Shown here: piece after piece, positions 12,662 to 25,640 of the stretch
How the letters are laid out: each line of letters begins with the position of its first letter
Numbering within the stretch: position 1 is the stretch's first letter
Origin: Azolla caroliniana
Taxonomy: Eukaryota > Polypodiophyta
Direction: 5' to 3'
Length of the DNA stretch: 64,000 nt
NCBI GenBank assembly: GCA_043228905.1
Contig: JBHGNT010000007.1
Location: forward strand, 10,850,001-10,914,000
The notes under the pieces: generated by a model
Databases searched by the model: none
What the model saw: only the letters and a program-made list of their open reading frames with translations
Told to the model about the DNA's origin: nothing
Made by a program: the position numbers and the translations under genes

Positions 12662-12662
<1 letters not shown>

Positions 12663-12732
12663 AATACATTGCAACATAGATTAGGAATTTTGCTGTAAGC
12701 CACATATAATTTTTCTTATATATAATATCCAA

Positions 12733-13165
12733 TCAACCTGTTGAACCGATGGACATGGTAAGCTCGAGAGAGACTTGAGTGCTGCTTGGAGCTGCATAGC
12801 TGCTAGACTTGGAATTAGAGGATAATTTGAGGGTACTGTCTACGAAATCGTGACTATGATGATGGGAAGCTAGATCATGAGCATTGGCTATAAACAAACT
12901 TGCATCATCGGAGGGCGAGTTTGCGTTAATATATTGTCTGTCATCAGAGTGATGAAGATGATGATGATGATGATGGTATAAGCCATCACCAAAATGAGCA
13001 TTGCTGGGCCCTTGGACCTTACACCTTGTTGGATGCCTGTGCCTCATCCGTTCATCGTGTATTGTCCTCTCTCCATCGTCATCCTACATACATACATAAT
13101 GTTCTGTGTGTGTGTGTGTGTGTTCATCGTATGAAAGAATATGTAGCAGTTGTAAACTAACATAA

Positions 13166-13223
<58 letters not shown>

Positions 13224-16200
13224 CCATAAAATATATGTATGTATGTTATGCTGCATGATCTTTAACAGTTACTATAATTATGAACCGTAGCTTTTGAATT
13301 GCAATGTATATGATATATATTGATTACATGAGGATATAATGACAGTATACATATTATGTATTTTCACAATGAGGATGTGATTATGCGGCCCTCTGAAACT
13401 CATCTACTACTCTATGATATTATATAATCTGATCAATAGAGGACTTGTCATAAAAACGCTAATTGATTAAATGCTGAGATCCTCTCACTTTTGAACCATT
13501 CATTCATTCATTCATTTACCAACTGATGTTTTAGATAGAAAGGCATCAATGTATATACTACAACACTATGTCAGCGCTATGAGGGGGGGGGCATATTATA
13601 CCTTCAGTTGTGTTGTACGAGTACTCGTGTTAACACGTTGATCATGCGCGACCTTTATGAAATTGATGAGGGCGGAGGTGGAGGGAGTGGTCGTAGGATG
13701 AGGAGGAAAGATGTCACGATTATATTGAGGAGCTAGCTGCTCTTTCAGATTCTGAATGAATGGCTTCTTATAGTAATTATTGGTGGCTGCGTCATCATGC
13801 AGCGCTGCCGCTGCTGCTGCATGCACATTAGTATGGTGCTGCTGCTGGTTGATCAACCTCGTGTGACATGAAGAATTATTTGATGGCTCCTCCTCCTCCT
13901 CGTGTCGTCCTGCTGCTGCTGCTGCTTGTTTGGCGACAGACCTTTGCTCCTGCTGATGGTGATGGTTATGGTGATGGTGATGGTGATGGCCGTCAGCAGT
14001 AGTTGTTATATGGTCATCATGGTCACAACAACACAATAGTTGTGAAGACGACGGTGGCGGTGTCGGAGCAGCGGCGGCGGCGGCAGCGGCTATTATATTA
14101 TCAGCCCATGAGGGAGTTGCAGGGCTTTCTGCCCTCAATCTGGAAACCCCAAAGTCATGAAGGATATGTAGATCCACCAGCGTAATAAAAAAACCCAGCT
14201 ATACATTGCTGAGAATGGATAATGATGATGCTGTTGCTGTTGCTTACCTTAGTCTCTGTGGGAGATAGAAACACGGACTTCCTTGATCACGGCCATGCCC
14301 ATGGAAGTATAAGTTGGGGAGAGGGGGGTAACAGCTACTACTGCTCCACTTCATCCTCACCGCGTGATCATCAGGATGATGGCTCCCACTCATCATAATG
14401 CCTGGTTCCCCGTGTTCATGATGATCGCTGCTATACACTACTGCATAATAATATCACCACGACACCAAATAGACTTTTAATTGCATAGTTCCCAGCATAA
14501 TAAATTTCAGAGCTGACTGACAACACAGCGCAAAATTTAGTAAATATGGAGATCACAGCCGATGTTGTTGTTTAACTTATGGTTTCGTTTTGAATCCTCT
14601 CTGAGATTCAGGGACATTCTTTTGATTTTCTAGGCACCCACCCATCTCTAAGCCCAATAGAAGGGGTCAATTCTCCTATTGAGCCAGCCAAGCCAAGCCA
14701 GCCCACAGAATAAATTGCCTTACTCGGATTGTTCAGCTCAGCGCTGGAATCATCCAGGTCCTCATGATTTCAAAATATGTTCGTCACATTATACGTGGTT
14801 ATTGTCTAAACGTGCACTAGTTACTTCAGCTTGTGTTTAGTTCCAGCAATCGGAAAATATTTAGTACTCTGTACTCTAAGGTTGTCGATAAAGCTCAAGG
14901 CATAATCAGTGGGTTTTAGTTTCCCCAGTACTCATGTATATTACTACCACCATGATTTCAATCACTTCATTGATCTGGCTAAAGCCTTATGGGACAGTTC
15001 ACATATGATAATAACAGTTTATAATATGAGCCTACATTCGTTTTATGATCACCAAGAATTATTTGCCATAAAAACCATGAATATTTTGTTTGACCTCTTT
15101 TAAAACATATTACTTTGTGCCGCCCTTCTAACTTTAGTTGATCATCAGTACTAAAAAAAATGTAGACTGTTGTGTTTGAATCTGACTCTTTTCCGACAGG
15201 GTAATAAGCTATATTTTGATATGTGGGTTTATGGCGTCCTTATTATCACAAGACTGTACCTACTAATCATTTTATAGCTGACTCAGAAGCAAGAAACAAT
15301 CAGCTTATTCATAGTAAATATTTTGCGGCAGCTATGCTGGCCGAGAAGGACTTTACTCGACTTGGAGGCAGCTTATATCACCATATGTTTGCATTAACTA
15401 TAAGTTGCATCAAAGGTTTCTCTCCCCATGCACTGAATATTATCATTATTATTAAAGCTAATAATTCGGAAGGGGAATGACAGCACACGTTACAGAAGAA
15501 TCTTACTTAATCTTATAACTCCTACCTTATATAGCTCATTTAATAGAGAGCATATAGGAATAAAAGGCCTAAACAGTACCCCTACTGGGGTATATGTGTG
15601 TGTCTGTGTGAGTGTGCTGAATGAATTGAATGAGTAGGCCGTGGAGCATTGTGTAGCAGGCCGAATTAGTGATACGTAGTAGTCGTCCATTAGTATGACA
15701 CGTGATCAGATAGCCCATTACTCTCTCTGCATACCCGTATGAACATTAATTAGAGGAAGTCACGTGATCACGGCCATGCGGAATATTGGATACTGACGTA
15801 TTTATTTTAGTACATAATCTGGACAGGAAAGCTACATCTCTCTCTCTCTCATCATTATCATCATCTTCCTAATCGGAGAATACATATCGATTGCGAAGAC
15901 ATTGTCTAAAGAAATCATAAATCATGGGTGGCCTAGTTCTATAGTTCTCTTTCGTACTCTTGCAACCATATATTAAGTACAGATACATAAATATATCTAG
16001 AGAGACAGAGAATGCAGATTAACATCTAAATCGACAGAGTCTACGAGTATGATGGTGCCATCCTTCCAAGCAAGAGACTCAGCTTGGCGGGAATTAATCC
16101 TACCAATTAAATCAAATCAGGTGTCTCTCACTGAGGCATGCCAGCATATATATGTATATAGCAACACAGCTTTATATGATACAGATATATGACAGAGAGA

Positions 16201-18028
16201 GAGAGAGAGAGAGAGAAGATTCGTAATTTCCCGAGATTTATATACATATATACTTTTAATTGTCCACGCGTTTAGTGTTAGTTAGAACGGGTGATTAAGA
16301 GCGTACTTGTGTTGCTACAGCCAATCGCATTGATCTCGTCATATTTGACACTTCTATACATCTGCAGGAATCAAGTGCATTGCAGCAAGTAGTTAGAAAG
16401 GGAGACCAAGCTCCATAATCCATTATTCTTGGGTTTATGTGAACGAGAAGTAAGATTATGTTTTTAGTGTATGTATGAAACAATTATTAATCAACTGAAA
16501 TGTTACCAATATAATGTTTCATTTAACTAGGACCAAGACCACCAATAAAATTTTGATTCAATCACAACCTTCTTTCTAAGGTATTAACTGAAGCTAGATC
16601 TAGACTAGAGATCAGATATAATATTACCTGCAAGTGGCTCTTAATATGAGAAATTGTGAGACCTTCAACGTTCATGAGGCGCAATACAAGTTTGGGGGTG
16701 GCCTCTGCATTACATTATATGTCAGTATAAAAGCATAGGAACATTAAATCCGTCACAAATATGTAGACAGATTATGTTAGATAATTGGGAGATGTAAGTA
16801 GAATTTTAAATATGGTGTAAATTGTCTCAATTTCAGCACGACGTAATGGGTTGACTAGTATTTCAGTATTACATAACAGCCAATATAGCCAGGCAGAAAG
16901 GTTTTGATTTAAGTTAACTTGAGAGCAAGTAGTTGCGTCAATGTAGTTTACTAGTTTGATATTGTTGCATTCACAGATTGAAACATATGAATATAGGTGA
17001 TTGCTTTATAATGGAGTGTTGGCCCCAGATTTTTACTACTTAGGTGATATTCATGGCATATTCTAGGTGCTCAAGGTCAATACTTAAAAGATTTTTAAGC
17101 CAATTGGATTGAAGATCGTCCATTAGTAGATATATTACTAATTTTGAGAGACTAAATAAGGTCGTCCTGTATCGAAATTTTCAGCAAAAGTTTAATTTGA
17201 AATCGTAGCAAGTGGAGGATTTGAGAATTGATATGAAATAAGTTAAAAATATTAATAAGTGATAGATGTGAGGAGTTATTAATATTAGAAGTGAGAAGAA
17301 ATGGAGAATTTAATAATTGATGGGCATAGATAATATAGCTATTGGCAATCGAAACCAAGAACAATCATTGACAAGTAGTTAAGAGCTCTAGTGATACGGG
17401 CTATTAATTAATTGAAGGGAAGTTGATGATAAATTAATCAAAAGCAATTATGGCAATTAGTCAAGAACGCAAACAATCTTCTTGATATTCAGTAGTACCT
17501 GCGAAAGACTAAATGAATATTCTAGCATTTCATCAAGGAGTATAACTCATTATAATTTGAGAATGATGTTGAAAGGAATGTGCTGAATTAGGGACTAATT
17601 AATGCTGGATTGGGGACTAATTTAGCGATGCAAGGGCACCTCCCCTTTCTCTTACTTTGTTCACCTCCGAGGAGATCAACGACTTGGACGAAGAGATGGT
17701 GGAGATCAGGCGTCCAACGGAGGCGAGGCGACTTAGACCGATGGTAATGGCGGGCGGATAAATTGCTGTTGTTCTCTGAGCTATTGCTATTAGGTGTGCA
17801 AATACCATTGTGATGATGATCATCGGTAGCACCTTTAATATGCGGTGGTGGACCATCGTCATGATGATCATCAGTGCATGATTCCCCCGGCAATTCATGA
17901 TGATGATCGGTTTCACATGAGTCTGAGTTTGAGCAACTACTATTGTTAACACTATAATTGGATGTAATGCCGGTCTTATTATAGCTGGTAGTATCCAATA
18001 GAGTTTTTTGCTTCTTACTACTCTTCAT
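12733..18028 (-). CDS. GARP (G2-like/Myb-SHAQKYF) transcription factor, six exons
   Basis: Predicted nuclear DNA-binding regulator. Exons on minus: 18028-17656, 16704-16628, 16361-16307, 14440-14248, 14139-13602 and 13083-12733. All introns are GT-AG, all phases agree, and the total of 1587 nt gives 528 aa. The single GARP/Myb domain is about residues 97-155 and is split over three exons: SPRLRWTPDLHHLFVQVVDL, then ATPKLVLRLMNVEGLTISHI and KSHLQ, then MYRSVKYDE. The RSK-x-PRLRWTPDLH and SHLQMYR signatures place it near the Arabidopsis At1g14600/At2g38300/At2g40260 group rather than KANADI proper. The rest is low complexity: Asp/His and Ser/Asn before the domain, then Ala, His and Gln runs. 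Near the end SLELTMSI resembles an EAR repressor motif. The exact subgroup is from memory and less certain than the family. Confidence 0.88.
13168..13211 (+). repeat. (CT)n microsatellite in the last intron of the GARP gene
   Basis: CT run inside the intron between 13083 and 13602. It reads (GA)n on the gene strand. Confidence 0.95.
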
Positions 18029-18330
18029 CGCAATCAGGCCACCATATAATTACTGTTAATTATACTTTAAACACGGCTTTGATCCGATCCCACTTCAATG
18101 TTGGTGGTTCATTAATCGTTTGTCGCTCGTGATCCATCCTTTTATTTAATATCTTCAATTATGTCTGCTGCTACTGCTCGCTCTCTGTGTCTGTCTGCTG
18201 CATAATTTTAATAGAATTAGGAGATCTCACTTCATCACATAATTAATACTACCTCAATAAATTTTAATACAAGTACTCATGTTCATGTATACTACTGATT
18301 CGTGATCGTCTCCCCTTTCCCTACACCTCT

Positions 18331-18340
18331 TTAAATAGCA
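18331..18340 (-). promoter_or_regulatory. Candidate TATA box of the GARP gene
   Basis: On the gene strand the block reads TGCTATTTAA followed by AGAGG, about 300 bp before the ATG at 18028. A (CT)n tract, read as GA on the gene strand, lies just upstream of it at 18342-18382. GA-rich tracts near plant core promoters are common BPC-factor targets. The start site would be near 18300; this is inference from motif and distance only. Confidence 0.35.
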
Positions 18341-21218
18341 CCTCTCTCTCTCTCTCTCTCTGTCTCTCTGTCTCTCTCTCACTTCACACACACCCCATAT
18401 TATTCGTAATTATATGGGGATGGATAGATCCCTCTCTCTCTCTTTCTCTCACTCACTCTCTCTCTGGGTACACGTATGCATTAAGTACACACACGTATTT
18501 ATTCCCTTATGGTCGTCTCTCATCTCATCTTCGTGATGGCTTTAATTTATAATAAGTCTGTGATGGTGTTATTAGGGGCTGGCCCCCCCATTAGTAGTAG
18601 AGAGGGGTCCTTAGCATCGCTTTTAGATGAGGAGGGTTTTGGAGTTAATTGGATGGATTTCCCCCCCCCCCCCTTGTAAGCTTGCAATGTAATTGGCATT
18701 CATACATATGCTTCTTACATCTCTTCAAACTCTAAATCATTCCATTGCCTTTGTCCTTGTTGGCGTTGTGTTCTCATCATTAACTTTCTGGCTACAGTAG
18801 TCACACCGCACATCTACAGTGAGCGACAATAGGCGATGTAAAAATGGTATTAACCCGCATGGTCATGATGCATGTCCTTCTTTATGTATGTATGTATGTA
18901 TGTATGTATGTATGTATGTATGTATGTATGTACTACGTATATTTATATGTATGTATATATGTATAATGTAAGTATGTATATGTACATATGTATGCATGTA
19001 TGTATGTATGCTTGCAAGTTGCATGTATGGATTTATGTACATACATATACATATGCAATGTAGGTCATGATGATATCCATCCATCCATCCCCCATCATCA
19101 ATGCCCAGCCCAGCCTATTATAATTATTGTCTTTTTGACTCAGGATTCTCTGTCCATCCCCCCGGCGTCATCTCAAATGCATTAAATGAACTCGTTTATA
19201 CAACAACAAAAGGAAATGATAGCATTTCGTGAATAAGCCTCATTGAATGAGACTCCCCTCTCCACCCACACACACACTCTCCATCTTTCTCTTTGGCCCC
19301 AGTTGGGGAGAGAGCGGGGGGGTTGTACAAGTACACGACCATCATCACTTGCTTTCATAAATATCTCCTCAACTCGCTCAATACTCTTATTAATAAAGAA
19401 ATGCGTTATAGAATAGATTGACATTCCATTGGGAAGGCATGTGCATGTGCATATGTGCATATGTGCTGGGTGGGTGGGACAGATGCTGCTGATGGTGTGC
19501 TGTGAGTGCACCATGATTGTGATGTTGAGGAGGGGAAAGAATGGGGGGGAGGGGGGGGATCATGAATCATGATCATGCATGTAGTACATAGTTACTAGCT
19601 ATGGCTCCAAGTGGAATATGGAGACATGAGGAAGGTAATTTAAAGATTAGGATGCCTGTAATGTTGCTATTATTACCCACAACACAACTAAATATGTGGA
19701 GGGAAGTTAAGTGATGCATCTATATCTACAGCCTACAGGCATAGGCAGCCGCACACAATCCACATTTAATTTAATATAAATTTCAGTGTGTATGGGCCTA
19801 AGTCGTCTCATGCTGAAGGAAGGAATATAATATGTGTATATATATTATTAGCCCACAGTCATGCCATTCCTATTGATTGATTGATTGATATGTCGGTATA
19901 ATGATCTAGCAAATTAAACCAAACGAATATATATTGACATAGTTAAGGGTAGGATTATTCATTCACTCACATGGTACTTGCTGGCTTCCTGCACCGCTTT
20001 TCTGTGCTTCTACTTTAGAACCAGTAAAATAAATGTAGATCCACTCATTATCTCATCTCAAAAAAGTGAAGCAATGAAATTTCAAATTGACTCATTAAAT
20101 TTGGGTAGTAGCAGCAGCAGCACTGCATTTAATACAGACACATGCCTAAAAGTGTTGGAGGGATCTATGTATGTATGTATGTATGTATGTATGTGTGGTG
20201 TGTTGCATGGGTTGTCAAAAAGAAAGAGGAGGCCTTGCAAGAAGGCCCCAAGTTCCAAAATACGACAAACTTGTAAAGAGAAAAATCGCATGTATGTGTG
20301 GATGGCGTGGGTACAAGTTCTCTTGGCATATAATTTATTGCTGTAATGATGATCTCAATTTGGAATGATGGTACACCAGAATTCTTTTTGCAATGTAGAG
20401 AAGTCATGCACGAAACGATACTTTCACGAGGCTACTCAAATCAAATTTGTTTCATTCAGATTTCTCCCTATTTTAATAAATTACTTCTCGAAATATGAAT
20501 TATAACTTCTCTTTAATATATTTCTTCATAAAAGTCTTATATTAAGACAAACCTAGTATGCCAAATGATACATATCTCACTTTCAAATTGCATGACACTA
20601 GTCCATTGAAAATAGATAAATATACTAGAATTTTAAATCTAGAATTTGTGCCTAGATCAATTTGTGAATATTAGATAACCAATGCATGTAGGATTTTCAT
20701 GTGTAAGTGGGTGTAGGGGATCACTAGTATGTATGGAGGTGTAGTTCGGGTGAAGTGTTTGGTATATACAATAAATGTACCTAGGGGGGCAAGGGGACTT
20801 TAGGAACCAGAATAGGATTAAGAATTATAGGGATAAATGGGGGCCAGAGCACTTTCGAATAAAAGAAAAATTGAAGGTATGACAACAACGGTAGAAAATT
20901 AGCTTTATGATGTAAGTGAGTTTGAAAGTTTGTGTATGTTTCTAGAAAGTGAAGAAATGAAAAGGCAAAAGGTGAAGGAAATTATTTGTAAGTGGTATGA
21001 AATACAGTACGCTTCACTAAGAATTGTAGAGAAGGGTTGTCATCATTGGCGAGTAGTAGAAACAAAGGACATTCCTAATTCCTTCTTCTCTCCTGTTTCA
21101 TAGGTTGCTCGTTGTGTTTTGAACTATTGCTCTAGTACTACGTACGTGAGACACATTTGCCTTCTCCTCTATTTCTTGGTTATAAGATTCCCTAAGATCT
21201 ACAAGGAGATTTTGGCCT
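18341..21218. other. Upstream noncoding region of the GARP gene with microsatellites
   Basis: No supported gene. It contains CT tracts (18342-18382 and about 18432-18466), a C homopolymer near 18661, a long (TATG)n array at about 18882-18931 with degenerate continuation to 19060, and a second (ATGT)n at about 20167-20193. From 20400 to 21218 it is AT-rich unique-looking DNA leading up to copia C. Confidence 0.6.
18882..18931 (+). repeat. (TATG)n microsatellite
   Basis: About twelve perfect TATG units followed by imperfect ones. The TMYVCMYVC-type open frames across it are artefacts of the repeat. Confidence 0.95.
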
Positions 21219-21674
21219 TGTTGAGTAGACAAGCTCAACCGGATCCAGATCAGCTGAATAAGACAAAGCCGATCGGTTTCCGGATAGATCGGTATTTAAA
21301 ACATAGAGCCGGAGCGGAGAACCGGATCGTACTCCAGAATAGTGTGAACCGATAGGCCGTTCGAGGCCTACGGTCCTAACCTAGTATGTAGGCATATTCC
21401 TTGAAGTTAGTGATAGTCGCTTGTATGAGCATTGAAGTACATGTCAATACTTCAGTCAGTCCTGTTAAGGACTTATATAAAAAGAGTTATGTACGACATT
21501 TTGTATGAACACAGAGTACATATTATTTTTGAAATTAAGTTACGTTCTACTCTCTCAGTCTCTCCCGCGTACTCCCTGTGTGATTCAAGTTTCCATTAAA
21601 GCTTGTCTTTGTTTTCTGTTGTCTAGTTATCCGACTAAGCCGGTTCACATAGCTTCTGCACGCTATCGTTTACA
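21219..21674 (+). mobile_element. 5' LTR of copia C
   Basis: Starts TGTTGAGTAGACAAGCTCAA, ends CGTTTACA, and is followed at once by the primer-binding site. Its middle (GAGCATTGAAGTACATGTCAATACTTC) closely resembles the copia D LTR at about 31688, so C and D are related families. Confidence 0.75.
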
Positions 21675-21686
21675 TGGTATCAGAGT
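21675..21686 (+). promoter_or_regulatory. Primer-binding site of copia C
   Basis: TGGTATCAGAGT directly after the LTR is complementary to the 3' end of plant initiator-Met tRNA, apart from the last base. Confidence 0.8.
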
Positions 21687-21776
21687 GCGAGTGTTAGAAA
21701 TCCTTTGTTGTAGACAGAAACCACCAAGTAGACGAAAACCTAATTTTCGGTGAAAGAAACAGACAAGAAAGAGAGA

Positions 21777-22640
21777 ATGGACCGAGGAATGGCTAGCTCA
21801 CTCCCGACAGAGAAGCTCAACATATCCAACTACACATCTTGGTCGTATAAGATGCACCAGTACCTTCTCGTGCATGGCTACTGGAGTTATGTCAACGGAG
21901 TGAACGATACAACACCTGATGCGGCACAAAGGGACATTCCGGCTTGGGAACAAGCGGCAAGCAAGGTAATGTACTACTTCGCGTCTAGTGTTGGTGATTA
22001 TCTGCTCAACCATATGATGCCAAGACACCAAAGGAAGCTTGGGGAAACCTAAAAAAGGTCTTCGCCGCAAGCACCATGGCCTAGAAGTTGCAACTCCGAC
22101 ATGGAGTTGAGCAATGTCTGGCACAAGGATATGTCAGTGGCCAACTACACGACCCCGATTATGGAGATCTGCAACTCCCTTGCCTCCGTCAACATGACTA
22201 TCGAGGAGGATGAGATGGTGTAGGTGTGTCGGGGGCCTGGTGTCAAAGTTTGGAGCATACCGGACTGTGGTATCTACAAGGGAGAATATGCCTTCCTTTT
22301 CTGACTTACAATCAATGCTCCTTGTAGAGGAGAACCACGCGGGTATGCACACTGACAACAAGATGTTGTACACAGAGGCAAATAGGCCCCATGGATGTGG
22401 AGGTCGAGGTGGATCGGCATGCAATGTAGGTGGTCGACAAGAGCAGAATCGAAGGCACAAAGACGGTGCCGACAGTAGTACTGAACCCACCAGAAGTAGG
22501 GGGAGTCAAGGCAGTGGAGCCGAGAGCTGGCAAAGGAAGACCACATCGAACTAGTGGTACTGTGGCTGGAAAGGCCACAAGGAAAGTGAGTGCGGGAAGA
22601 AGAGGGCTGATTCGTACAAAGCTGGATCGAGCTAGAAAGA
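21777..22640 (+). pseudogene. Copia C gag (frameshifted)
   Basis: UBN2-type Gag opening at ATG 21777 (MDRGMASSLPTEKLN), with the hallmark SYKMHQYLLVHGYWSYVNG. Frame is lost near 22050 and picked up in other frames. Near 22552-22590 the zinc knuckle reads WYCGWKGHKESECGKK; one cysteine of the CCHC set is replaced. Several stops make it inactive. Highly similar in wording to the copia D gag. Confidence 0.85.
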
Positions 22641-22913
22641 CGCAGATAAGTGTCATCGATCGCACTTCGCCGGAAGCTCGGAGGGAGCTGGGTCGGGGCG
22701 AGCCCTCGTAATGACGCACAATGCCAAGAGAATGGTTGCATCCGACTCAAAGCCGGAGGAAGTTTGGTATGTGGAATGTTCATCCTCGAAACCAATAATG
22801 TAGGCACCGCTGTCGTGCCCTTCGGCTCCAGATCGTTGAGTGAGTCGGGTGGGAACCGCCGAGGTTTTGGACTAGGAGGAAGAGGAATACAACTTAAGGC
22901 TAGTTATGAATAA

Positions 22914-23515
22914 TAGGAAGAGAAGTAAGATAGTATTCTCGTGAATCCCATGAGTTTAGTGTATTTTAAAACAATATTTTAGTTTATAAGAGTAATTTAG
23001 ATGGCAAAATTCGTGAATCCCACGAATATATTAGATTGATCAATCCCCTTGTATATTAATCAACAACCATATACATATTTCTCTCCTCCTTATATAAAGA
23101 TGGAAGAGGCTAAGCATGGCTTCATGCTTTTTTTTTATTACCTAAAGTGTCCATGCACACTAAATGTGCATGTGATGCTTTGTCATTTCCTAAATATAGG
23201 GCTCATGCACGCTAGATGTGCATGAGTCACTTTTAATGTCACGTGTAAATAAAATATTCACACTCTAGAGAATACATGATTTTTACCTTTTTAATAAAGG
23301 TATGTGTAAATAAAGGTCCTATATGTATTAAATCTATATTTATAACACTAAAGATAAGTTATTACAATGGTAAAGTTGGGGTTTATCTACGTGGAGGTGC
23401 ATGGTTTGAATCTTGCCCTATGCACGTGATAAATTCTTTTTGATATATTATTTATCTATTTATATGTATCTAAAATCGGATATATTATTTTATGGTTTTC
23501 ACGTAGTGTGTGGAA
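22914..23515. mobile_element. Unclassified ~600-bp insertion in copia C with tRNA-like patch
   Basis: AT-rich stretch that interrupts copia coding sequence between the gag/protease part and the pre-integrase block starting near 23550. It has repeated 'ATGTGCATG' wording. At about 23355-23435 there is a tRNA-like patch: TTACAATGGTAAAG followed by GGAGGTGCATGGTTTGAATC. The latter resembles the B-box segment found in the gypsy G LTRs. It could be a SINE, a solo LTR of the gypsy G type, or both; terminal repeats were not recognised. Confidence 0.4.
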
Positions 23516-24763
23516 TACACTACGACACCGCTATGTTCACAAAAGGACAGAACGTCGAGTAGGAGATCGACATGTGGCATAAGCGGATCGGTCACATCAA
23601 CTTCCGAAAGCTTGAATTAGGAGATGCAGTCGAAACATGTTGTTTCCGGACTACCGAAGTTTAGTGGGACTTGGAGCTTGCCAACTCGAGAACCAACATT
23701 GGCTTCCATTTCCCAACGAGAAGAATTAGAGCCAGAATCAACTTGATCTCATCCACTCGGATGTGTGGGGACCGACACAAAATGTGAGCATTGGCTAGAG
23801 TCGATATTTCGTCTCCTTCATCGACGATTTCAGTCGACACACTTGGATCTACCTGATCAAGAAGAAGAACGAAGTCTTCTCATGCTTCCGGGACCTAAAG
23901 ACTCATGTCGAATGAGAAAATGGAAGAAAGATCAAGTATTTGAGATCGGATGGTGGAAAAGAGTACTTTTCCGGCTAATTCTCGAGTTATCTACAGACCA
24001 AGGGAACTTGTCGAGAGTTCTTTTGCAGGTACACACCGGAGCAAAACGGTGTGGCCGAACGTTAGTAGAAGCGACAAGGGAGAATGCCCCGCATTTATTG
24101 GGTCGTCTGCATTCATAATCAGATATTTGCCTCAGGGACAAAGGTGTCGCCGCACAAATTGTACTTCCAGCAGAAGCCGAATTTGGCGCACCGACAGGTA
24201 TTTGGCAGCATTGCAAATGTGCATGTGCCGGATGAGATGCGGAAGAACCTGGATGCCAAGGCCGAGAAGTGCACCCTGGTTGGCTAATGCAATGAGCAGA
24301 AGGGGTACAAGTGCTACAACCCCCGTTCAAAGCATAGAGGAATCGGCATCATGATACTTCTCTTCACCCAAACTGAGCCGATTCCTATGGATGAGGAAAG
24401 TATAGAGGAATCCAAACTCCCGGATAGTCCGACTTAATTTCGGGTCAGTGGACCGAATCCGGACTGGTTGAGCCAGAGTGGCCAACCAAATGACGTGTTG
24501 GCGAGTAGCGAAGACTCGGTCATGCTCTCCCCCTGCAAGGAACCGAGGAGACGGTTCACGTGCAAGGAGAGGGGGAAGAAGAAGATGCCGGAGTATGACA
24601 TAGATAATGATGAGTCGGATCGGGTGAATCTGACTCCGAAAAGAGCAACGAGGAACCTCTGAAGATGGGGTCGAAATTCCAAACGAAAAATGGCCGAAGC
24701 TCAACCGGAAGTCGGAAAAATGCATTCTTGTGGGATATTCGTGTAAAAAATAAGATGCGGAAG
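23516..24763 (+). pseudogene. Copia C pol fragment (pre-integrase, integrase)
   Basis: The GAG-pre-integrase block is seen as DMWHKRIGHINFRKLE near 23570-23620. Integrase core pieces follow in shifting frames, including a block encoding AHRQVFGSIANVHVPDEMRK near 24190-24250 and EKCTLVG near 24270. A linker with RRRFTCKERGKKKMPEYDID follows at about 24546. Near 24720 a second SEKCILVGYS occurs, suggesting local rearrangement. RT and RNase H are absent. Confidence 0.75.
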
Positions 24764-25194
24764 GTTGTATACATACATAGTCAGTTGAGCCGAACAATGG
24801 CAATAGTTAGATAAACACAGATAATGGATCATACACAGTATGTGTGTGAGAGAGAGAGGGACAGAGAGAAAACAACAAGCTTAATTAAAATAATAACACT
24901 CTGTACATAAAAAAGTGCCTAGTGCGCACCCTTTATACAAGCCCTCAAAAGGACTGACAGAAGTAATGATAGGTACTTCAATGCTCGTAAATGAGCTACT
25001 AACACTGACTCCTAAGATATTCCTATTACTAAGAATAAGAATATGGGCCCTACGGCCCATCGACCTATCCCTTGGCCGACCAGCTATCGGCTTCTTTAGC
25101 TGACTCTCCTTAATCGACTCAACTGTTGGCTTCTTCAACCGACCAACCTACCGGTCTTTAGCCACTCAACTCACATTGAGCTTGTCTCTCAACA
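24764..25194 (-). mobile_element. 3' LTR of copia E (minus strand)
   Basis: On minus the block starts TGTTGAGAGACAAGCTCAAT directly after a polypurine tract and probably ends TATGTATGTATACA at 24764, giving TG...CA ends. The distal border is less sure than the PPT side. Confidence 0.65.
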
Positions 25195-25206
25195 CTCCCC
25201 CTCAAG
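25195..25206 (-). promoter_or_regulatory. Polypurine tract of copia E
   Basis: On minus CTTGAGGGGGAG abuts the TGTTGAG start of the LTR, the standard plus-strand priming site of plant copia elements. Confidence 0.8.
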
Positions 25207-25640
25207 CTCTACTTGAGATTCTTCATCAGCTCCAGCATCTCCTGGTTGTTTGCCTTCTTGCCCGCGCTCCACGACCCGTCTAGTCCCATGCTCCTCAACC
25301 TACTCAACCGGCTTTGCAACTTCAACGCCCCTCGATTCGTTGACTCTCTTGCCTTGGCATCATCTTCGACTACCTTCTCATTCATTTGGCCTTCATGTGA
25401 CTCAACTTGTCTGAATCACTCCTCTCATCTGTCTCTTATTCTTCTTCTGTCCAGCCTTTGACTCTCTCAGTCCAAGTCTTCTCGACTTTATTCTCTTTTC
25501 CTGCTCCCCTTTGTTTGGCTGGCTCTAGCTCACTTGTTCCGCCCCCCCTATATTTGGTCGTTCTTCCGTTAGCCGATTTTCTTCCAGTCGTTCTATCCTC
25601 AAATTTGGCTTCCTCAGCCGATTATACTCAACCCCTCTTT
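25207..25640 (-). pseudogene. C-terminal end of copia E polyprotein
   Basis: On minus the region reads SAEEAKFEDRTTG and further basic/acidic sequence in changing frames. SAEEAK and the later SDSDKLSHMKAK match the tail of copia D (SAEEAKDEYRG at about 40880 and FDSDMPNQLRAK at about 41080). Multiple stops. It links the PPT and LTR to a coding end, so E was inserted in the opposite orientation to copia C. Confidence 0.65.

Noticed and set aside
18863-19185. MYVCMYVC and HTYIHTYI open frames
   Set aside because: Products of the TATG microsatellite.
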